Below, in pieces: positions 6,592 through 11,502 of a stretch of DNA of 11,502 bases (position 1 is its first letter; every line of letters begins with the position of its first letter). The translations under genes and the position numbers were made by a program. The notes below the pieces were generated by a model. The model did no database searches and was not told the origin of the DNA. It saw only the letters and a list, made by a program, of their open reading frames with translations. The stretch is from assembly GCA_015490315.1 (NCBI GenBank), contig WFYB01000093.1, forward strand, positions 1 through 11,502, in the 5' to 3' direction. The stretch is from Sulfurovum sp. (lineage in GTDB: Bacteria; Campylobacterota; Campylobacteria; Campylobacterales; Sulfurovaceae).

Positions 6592-9500
6592 AGCAGCTTA
6601 TAACAATAATCCTTTCTGTTATCGTGGCAACAGTCGGACTTTTTGCGACCAATGCAAACGATCTGATCAAAAAAGAGCTGCTTGGGAGCAGCTACTCAGG
6701 AGGTGTGACCACCCTTGACTGGGTCATTCGTTTTGACAGCAACAACTCAACGCTTCAGGATAAACCTATTGAGATTATTGATGTTTTCAATGGTGTCCAG
6801 ACCTACCTGCCTCCTACAGAAGCACATCCCAATGGATGGAGTGTGACGCAGGATCCCAGTGGGTTTACGTGGCAAAGCGATTCCGCTTTTGGGTATAGTA
6901 AGCCTTTGCCGACAAATGTGATAAAAATTAAAAATGATGGAAATAAAGATGGCTTTGCACCTATTCCCTATACTGCATTGAATGGAGATAAGCGATTTTA
7001 TTATCTCAATCATACATTGCAGCCGACAGATACCCTATTTGGATGTATAGGGGAGTGTAGCAGTTCTACATGGCCCATGAAGTTACCGGACGGTGATCCC
7101 TCTTCTTCCGACACAAGCGGTACATCGGGTGCACCCGAAACCGTTCTTTTCAATAGAAAGCTATATTATCCGGTAACAAGAGCCAACGACTCCGGTATAG
7201 GGTGTTATGATTTGGAGAGTGACAGTGAATGCGGCTATATGCAGCTCTCTACACTCGGGCGAACCGGCAATGTTATTTCTACAATCGACGGTCTAACAAA
7301 GGTAGGTAATGCACTCTATATTTTAGATAGTGGAGGAACTGCATATAAGGTTACACTATCGAGTAGTGGGGCAATGAGTTTGGCAGGGAGTCATACTTTT
7401 ACCGCAGTGGACGGAATGACTGCAGACAAAGTAAGTTTATGGATTGGCAAACCTTTTAAAGGTGAAGCTTATGGTATCGGATCTGAGGTAGTAGGCAGTA
7501 AAGTCTATTTTTCTAAAGGTACCGATACTAAATTAAATAGAAGAATGGCATGTCTTGACACTTCAACGATGGGTCAATGCAGTGGGTGGCCGGGTGTTAT
7601 CTATGCACCTTCTACCCATAGGTATGGACTGAATGAATTTGTTTATTATAATGCCTCGATGACCCCTATTGCAATCTGTCTATCGGCAGCTCCTGATTCA
7701 ATGCCGGAATTTCAAATAAACAATAAACAATGTTTCAATTTAAATACAGGGGTATCTGTTGAGCCTCCTGTTTTACCTTTTTTGGCACCAAGTGATACCG
7801 ATTACGGTATAGGTTTTGAGGCAACTGTAGGTACTAAAACCTATTTCCCTGACTCTTTTAACAATAATGTAAAATGTTATGATTGGGCTACAAACAGTAG
7901 TTGCGGTACTTTTGTTGAACCCAGTGCCTTGACATACGGTGTCGTACCTGATGATGAAGGATGTCTATGGGTACTTGGACACAATAACTATCTATGGTCT
8001 ATCGATACCGGAAACGGCGCGTGTCACCATGATACACTTTCTATGGAAGATACCTACGATGCTTCCAACAACTGGTGTGCAAGTGAAAATGTAAACTGGC
8101 ACTATACTGCATTTGAGGTTACCGGTATTACAGCAGGTGAATTTAGTGATTTGAATGTGACATTTTATGATGCCAACGGTAATGCTATACTTACGCAGAG
8201 TATCCCGACAAACGGATCTGCGTTTAGTGTTGACCTGGGTGCATCACCTTTTACAGCAAATGCCCCTATCCATTACAAGATAGAGGGTACAAGAACCGGT
8301 ACAAGCAATCCGGAGGTCGCTCCGCCAGTAGTGACAATAGGAGTGGACGGTCCTCCAAGAGAATTTTGTTTTAAAACCCAAGTGCCTTGTCCTGTCACGG
8401 GGGATATCGTCAACAACGCCTATCTCAAATATCAAGATACAGCTCAGTTTATCGATACCGATGAGGTGATGACCCAGGGGGATATGGTGTGTCATGAGGA
8501 GATACCGTCGTCAGGGCAGTGTCTCAGTGCAGAGCCGATACTTCAATGTACGCCGGTAGGGTGGACGGTGGAGCTGGGTAGCTTCGCACCTACCGGATAC
8601 AATGCTTCCAATACCCAGATGCAGGTACTCGCACCCAGTGGTGCGACAGTGACCAAGTGGGGCAACACCTGGTATCTCAACGGTGTGAATCCCGGCGATA
8701 CCGTACAGCTCTCTATGCAGGGTGTACAGAGTGGTGCAGGTAGTCTCGAGGGGGATGACCTTTGCTGCGACGGGGAGAGCAATATTACGATCCCGCAGGA
8801 TCAAAGCTGTGAAGTGGAGCAGCCGCATGTGTATGTGCGTAAGCTTTATGATGAAGTCTCCCATCTCTTTACTATACGAGTGGTGATGATGAGTACACAC
8901 TACGCACCGCAGGTCGTGAGTGTGACCGATACGATCCCCGCCGGTGTGACAATCACAGGGATTGACCCGAGTTCGGCATCTGAGTGGTCATGCGGAAATA
9001 ACTTCCCAGTCACCGGGCCGGCAAGTCTCAACTGTGTCTATATCGGTGTAATGCCAGTTTCAGGTGCCAAGTATCTCAAGTTGACTTCAACTATAGACAA
9101 TAGCCAAATGCCTGCAGAGAACTGTGTGGATAGCGGAGTACTGGGGACAGATGGTGCACCGCTTGATACGATAGGGATGACACATTTTTGTGTCCCCATA
9201 CCGCATCAGGACAATAATGATACCAATACATCTGATGACCAGAACGATACAGAGTGTGCTGACGGGAGTCCTTGTCCTCAGGGACAGATGTGTCACGATG
9301 GTTTATGTGTAGATCAGCCATCCTTGCCATCATGCAGCGCCCCTATGATCTTAGCTTCCAAACAGTTCGTTGACTGCAATGCCAACCACACCTCATGTAC
9401 CTTTACGTTGACCCTGACCAATACCGATACGGTCAATCCATATAGCGGCAATGTCTTTGTACATGATGAGACAAGCCAACCCGGTGTCGGGACGGTACCA

Positions 9501-11174
9501 GTACAGATTACGAGTATCTCTCCTGCGGGGCTTTGTCCCACGACACCGACGACAGCACCGTTTATGTGTGTTACTCCTATGAGTTTTGCTCCGGGAGAGA
9601 CCAAAACATATACCATTACGATCAATCCCTACGGTGCGGGAGGGTTCGTGCCCGGCAGTTTTGATACCCAATCAGAGAACTGTTTCGGGGCTTTCCCTAC
9701 ACCGAATATACCATCGGGCAACTATACCAATGATGGTTTCGATAATGCTATGTTTGAAGCGGGATACAATCCGGAAGGAAATCCGCCACCGTGCATGGAA
9801 TTTCTCAATGGCAATTGCACGCGGTATACGGACAACAGTGATGCCAACAATTCGGATGATCAAAATAATACAGAATGTACTGTAGATGGTGCACCGTGTG
9901 GTGAAAATATGATTTGTCATATGGGAGAGTGCATAGATAATCCTCCTATTCCTTCCTGTGATAATGGTGGATGTGGGTATAGTTGTGAAATCTGTCAGGC
10001 TAATCAGATCTGTCAGGCGGGTGCATGTATTGTTGCTACTGAGGGTACTCTATGTGATGATGGGAATGCCTCCACAGTCAATGATACGATTATTGGGGGT
10101 AGCTGTGTCGGACAGCCTATAGCGTGCCAGAGTGATGCAGAGTGCGGTGAACATGAGATGTGCATAAATGGGACATGCATAGAGCCAACCTTGGTAGTTC
10201 CACACCAAAACACTACAGCCAAACCGAAACTCACTCTCAAAAAATATGCGCCGAAAATATGCAAGGCAGGTGAGCGCTGTACCTTTAGACTAAAGATCAC
10301 CAACAGGGGCAAAAAGCGTTACAGCGGACCACTGAGTATCAAAGAGAGACCCCGTGAGTTTGTAGGCAGACTCATCGGTACAAGTCCCAAGTCATGGAGA
10401 TGCCGTACAAAACGCAAAGGGTATCTCTGCAGCAATCCTAAAGTGACTTTGGATCCGGGAGCAAGTACAACTGTCCGTCTGAGTGTACGTATCCCTCAGC
10501 GTGCCAAAGGATATCTGCACAACTGTGCCAAGCTCGATCCGCTCAAGTCCGGCAGATCGCGTATTATGGCGATACAGACTGTATTGAAAGCCAAAGGTTT
10601 CGATCCCAACGGTATAGACGGCGGTATGGGCAAAGGCACAAAACGGGCACTCAATGCTTATATGAAATCGAGAAATCTCAGTGGGAAAAAAGGCAGAGCC
10701 AAAGCGATGCAGGAACTCTATGAGAGCTTCCCTCATGCTGTAAGCAAAAACAGTTGTGTCAAAGTGAAGATAAAGCGTGCGAAGTGTAGAGAGGATGAGA
10801 AGCTTGTAGGCGATATATGCAAACCGCGTTGTAAAAAGGGACAGCACTGGACAGGCAAACAGTGTGTTGTATGCCCGAGAGGAAGTCAGTGGGAGAGCAG
10901 ACGGAAGGTTTGTGTCAAAACAAACAGGCATGAGATCACTGTGAAGCCTCATGGCAAGCAGTGTCCCAAAGGGTATGTCTACTATAATAGAAAGTGTACA
11001 AAGATAGGAGAGAAAGAGGAGAAAAAATGCGGATTCATGCAAGAGCGTGATCCTCATACAGGCGAGTGCCGATCCAAAGTCGATCTTGGTACAGTGATCA
11101 ATGTCATTCGGGTCATTCAGGGTGTCCGAGGCGGCTCCGGAGGCGGTACACCGGATCTCCCCGCGCATCCATAG
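6588..11174 (+). CDS. Giant secreted mosaic protein: propeller, DUF11-like domains, peptidoglycan-binding domain, Cys-rich tail
   Basis: This protein has 1528 residues. ATG 6588 overlaps the upstream stop and is preceded by GGAGG at 6576-6580. A signal peptide (about 1-22) is followed by a short beta domain. Next comes a propeller-like region (about 100-480) with three Cys-x8-Cys pairs (206/215, 322/331, 430/439). The double-cysteine module spans about 645-735 (Trp659, Pro702-Gly703, Cys726-Cys727). Three DUF11-like beta-sandwiches lie near 747-865, 916-1060 and 1212-1320, separated by Asn/Asp-rich linkers and Cys-rich knots. A PG_binding_1 domain (about 1322-1366) shows IQTVLKAKGFDPNGIDGG and a Gly-Thr-Lys-Arg-Ala helix. 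The tail (1390-1528) is basic with CPxG...C repeats and a Gly-rich end. It is probably anchored to or associated with peptidoglycan or the cell surface. No enzyme motif is seen; an adhesin or structural role is only a guess. Base composition is uneven along the gene. Confidence 0.85.
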   Translation: MKQLITIILSVIVATVGLFATNANDLIKKELLGSSYSGGVTTLDWVIRFDSNNSTLQDKPIEIIDVFNGVQTYLPPTEAHPNGWSVTQDPSGFTWQSDSAFGYSKPLPTNVIKIKNDGNKDGFAPIPYTALNGDKRFYYLNHTLQPTDTLFGCIGECSSSTWPMKLPDGDPSSSDTSGTSGAPETVLFNRKLYYPVTRANDSGIGCYDLESDSECGYMQLSTLGRTGNVISTIDGLTKVGNALYILDSGGTAYKVTLSSSGAMSLAGSHTFTAVDGMTADKVSLWIGKPFKGEAYGIGSEVVGSKVYFSKGTDTKLNRRMACLDTSTMGQCSGWPGVIYAPSTHRYGLNEFVYYNASMTPIAICLSAAPDSMPEFQINNKQCFNLNTGVSVEPPVLPFLAPSDTDYGIGFEATVGTKTYFPDSFNNNVKCYDWATNSSCGTFVEPSALTYGVVPDDEGCLWVLGHNNYLWSIDTGNGACHHDTLSMEDTYDASNNWCASENVNWHYTAFEVTGITAGEFSDLNVTFYDANGNAILTQSIPTNGSAFSVDLGASPFTANAPIHYKIEGTRTGTSNPEVAPPVVTIGVDGPPREFCFKTQVPCPVTGDIVNNAYLKYQDTAQFIDTDEVMTQGDMVCHEEIPSSGQCLSAEPILQCTPVGWTVELGSFAPTGYNASNTQMQVLAPSGATVTKWGNTWYLNGVNPGDTVQLSMQGVQSGAGSLEGDDLCCDGESNITIPQDQSCEVEQPHVYVRKLYDEVSHLFTIRVVMMSTHYAPQVVSVTDTIPAGVTITGIDPSSASEWSCGNNFPVTGPASLNCVYIGVMPVSGAKYLKLTSTIDNSQMPAENCVDSGVLGTDGAPLDTIGMTHFCVPIPHQDNNDTNTSDDQNDTECADGSPCPQGQMCHDGLCVDQPSLPSCSAPMILASKQFVDCNANHTSCTFTLTLTNTDTVNPYSGNVFVHDETSQPGVGTVPVQITSISPAGLCPTTPTTAPFMCVTPMSFAPGETKTYTITINPYGAGGFVPGSFDTQSENCFGAFPTPNIPSGNYTNDGFDNAMFEAGYNPEGNPPPCMEFLNGNCTRYTDNSDANNSDDQNNTECTVDGAPCGENMICHMGECIDNPPIPSCDNGGCGYSCEICQANQICQAGACIVATEGTLCDDGNASTVNDTIIGGSCVGQPIACQSDAECGEHEMCINGTCIEPTLVVPHQNTTAKPKLTLKKYAPKICKAGERCTFRLKITNRGKKRYSGPLSIKERPREFVGRLIGTSPKSWRCRTKRKGYLCSNPKVTLDPGASTTVRLSVRIPQRAKGYLHNCAKLDPLKSGRSRIMAIQTVLKAKGFDPNGIDGGMGKGTKRALNAYMKSRNLSGKKGRAKAMQELYESFPHAVSKNSCVKVKIKRAKCREDEKLVGDICKPRCKKGQHWTGKQCVVCPRGSQWESRRKVCVKTNRHEITVKPHGKQCPKGYVYYNRKCTKIGEKEEKKCGFMQERDPHTGECRSKVDLGTVINVIRVIQGVRGGSGGGTPDLPAHP
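6905..8100 (+). other. AT-rich segment inside the giant gene (propeller region)
   Basis: Hand counts on single 60-base lines give 33% GC at 6901-6960, 7681-7740 and 7861-7920. They give 52% at 6841-6900, 53% at 8281-8340 and 58% at 8521-8580. The low-GC stretch coincides with the Cys-x8-Cys propeller region and keeps the reading frame. Boundaries are approximate; the right edge is gradual between about 8050 and 8280. Confidence 0.6.
9204..9335 (+). repeat. Asn/Asp-rich plus Cys-rich linker, copy 1
   Basis: This encodes residues 873-916 of the giant protein. An acidic Asn/Asp/Thr linker containing TSDDQNDTEC leads into a small Cys knot with Cys890, 896, 902 and 907, ending at PSLPSC (916). 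It separates DUF11-like domains 1 and 2. Copy 2 at 9825-9959 has the same cysteine register. Confidence 0.8.
9825..9959 (+). repeat. Asn/Asp-rich plus Cys-rich linker, copy 2
   Basis: This encodes residues 1080-1124, with NSDDQNNTEC followed by Cys1097, 1104, 1110 and 1115 and ending at PPIPSC (1124). It matches copy 1 with one extra residue. Further cysteine knots (to Cys1197) follow this copy, including an EGTLCDDGNASTVND stretch. This copy is more AT-rich than copy 1 (38% at 9901-9960 against 53% at 9241-9300, hand counts). Confidence 0.8.
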
Positions 11175-11196
11175 TTCCCAATATAAATATCGCTGC

Positions 11197-11215
11197 TTCC
11201 CGCCCTGCGCGGGAA
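11197..11215 (+). terminator. GC-rich hairpin after the secreted-protein operon
   Basis: TTCCCGC (11197-11203) and GCGGGAA (11209-11215) form a perfect 7-bp stem around a CCTGC loop, 22 bases after the stop codon. The following bases are not a clean T-run, so intrinsic termination is uncertain. It may instead stabilise the mRNA end or be a dispersed palindromic repeat. Confidence 0.5.
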
Positions 11216-11249
11216 TAGATACTTTAACCCCCTCCTAACCAATATTTGG

Positions 11250-11269
11250 ATATAATCGCGAAATTATAT
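11250..11269 (+). promoter_or_regulatory. Promoter of pyrH (TATAAT within an inverted repeat)
   Basis: A perfect TATAAT (11251-11256) lies 29 bases before the pyrH start, with no clear -35. That is the usual sigma-70 style in Campylobacterota. It sits in the left arm of a perfect inverted repeat, ATATAAT / ATTATAT (11250-11256 and 11263-11269). AGAGG at 11274-11278 is the ribosome binding site. Confidence 0.65.
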
Positions 11270-11285
11270 ACGAAGAGGTACCTGC

Positions 11286-11502
11286 GTGACAAAAAGAGTA
11301 TTGGTGAAATTTTCCGGTGAAGCATTGGCGGGCGAAGAGGGGTATGGGATCGATACAAAGATCCTCAACTTCATTGCAAGTGAGATCAAAGAGCTTGTCG
11401 ACAATGGTGTAGAGGTCGCCGTCGTTGTTGGAGGCGGGAATATCATCCGTGGTGTGACAGCGGCAGCGGACGGGATCATCAAGCGAACTTCGGGGGACTA
11501 CA
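11286..11502 (+). CDS. pyrH: UMP kinase PyrH, N-terminal part
   Basis: The first 72 codons of a gene cut by the right edge. It starts at GTG 11286, seven bases after AGAGG. The start MTKRVLVKFSGEALAGEEGY and the glycine-rich VAVVVGGGNIIRG segment are the N-terminal signature of bacterial UMP kinases of the amino-acid-kinase fold. The enzyme phosphorylates UMP to UDP in pyrimidine nucleotide synthesis in the cytoplasm and is normally a hexamer controlled by UTP and GTP. It has its own promoter and is probably unrelated in function to the secreted-protein operon upstream. The sequence stops just after a KRTSGDY stretch that fits the family. Confidence 0.95.
   Translation, partial: MTKRVLVKFSGEALAGEEGYGIDTKILNFIASEIKELVDNGVEVAVVVGGGNIIRGVTAAADGIIKRTSGDY

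Noticed and set aside
10392..11168. 258-codon open frame on the minus strand at the end of the giant gene
   Set aside because: It is antisense to the DUF11, PG_binding and Cys-rich tail region, and its translation shows no domain.
6588..11174. Giant gene as a frameshifted or chimeric assembly artefact because of its uneven GC
   Set aside because: The frame stays open for 1528 codons, and module boundaries and repeated cysteine patterns are intact across the composition changes.
1..11502. CRISPR arrays, tRNA or rRNA genes, insertion sequences
   Set aside because: No regularly spaced repeats, cloverleaf sequences, transposase motifs or flanking inverted repeats were seen; the repeats found are protein-level modules or short promoter repeats.

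Overview
The window reads as chromosomal DNA from a member of the Campylobacterota (Epsilonproteobacteria). A Sulfurovum-like, moderate-GC, free-living relative is my best guess. The basis is the FtsE-FtsX-EnvC-type cluster with a small four-helix FtsX, a kinase whose H-box reads AHQWRQPL (common in this phylum), and a promoter with a strong TATAAT but no obvious -35 ahead of pyrH. The genus is inference. All genes are on the + strand and packed closely.

Region 1 (1-3624) is one tightly coupled unit: the 3' tail of ftsE, ftsX, an EnvC-like murein hydrolase activator with a degenerate LytM domain, and a membrane histidine kinase that starts on the base after the envC stop codon. FtsE/FtsX/EnvC form the divisome-linked machine that switches on peptidoglycan amidases during cell separation. 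The kinase appears to be co-translated with it.

Region 2 (3625-4473) holds an OmpR-family response regulator, which is the probable partner of the kinase. It is preceded by a short promoter/operator-like region. It is followed by a small hairpin terminator and a perfect 10-bp tandem repeat lying just upstream of the next promoter candidate.

Region 3 (4474-11174) is a two-gene operon (ATGA overlap) for secreted proteins of 705 and 1528 residues. The first is a signal-peptide protein with a beta-propeller-like body and a C-terminal double-cysteine module. The second is a mosaic: signal peptide, a second propeller-like region with Cys-x8-Cys pairs, the same double-cysteine module, three DUF11-like beta-sandwich domains, two copies of an Asn/Asp-rich plus Cys-rich linker, a PG_binding_1 peptidoglycan-binding domain and a basic Cys-rich tail. 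Two stretches of this gene are clearly more AT-rich than the rest, which suggests module exchange. I do not know the function; a secreted or wall-associated adhesin or matrix pair is the simplest reading.

Region 4 (11175-11502) has a GC-rich hairpin, a TATAAT promoter and the start of pyrH (UMP kinase), which is cut by the window edge.

The most interesting idea is that a kinase tied to the FtsEX-EnvC wall-remodelling operon may signal through the adjacent regulator to a pair of large secreted proteins, one of which carries a wall-binding domain. The gene order and repeats are visible; the regulatory link is inference.
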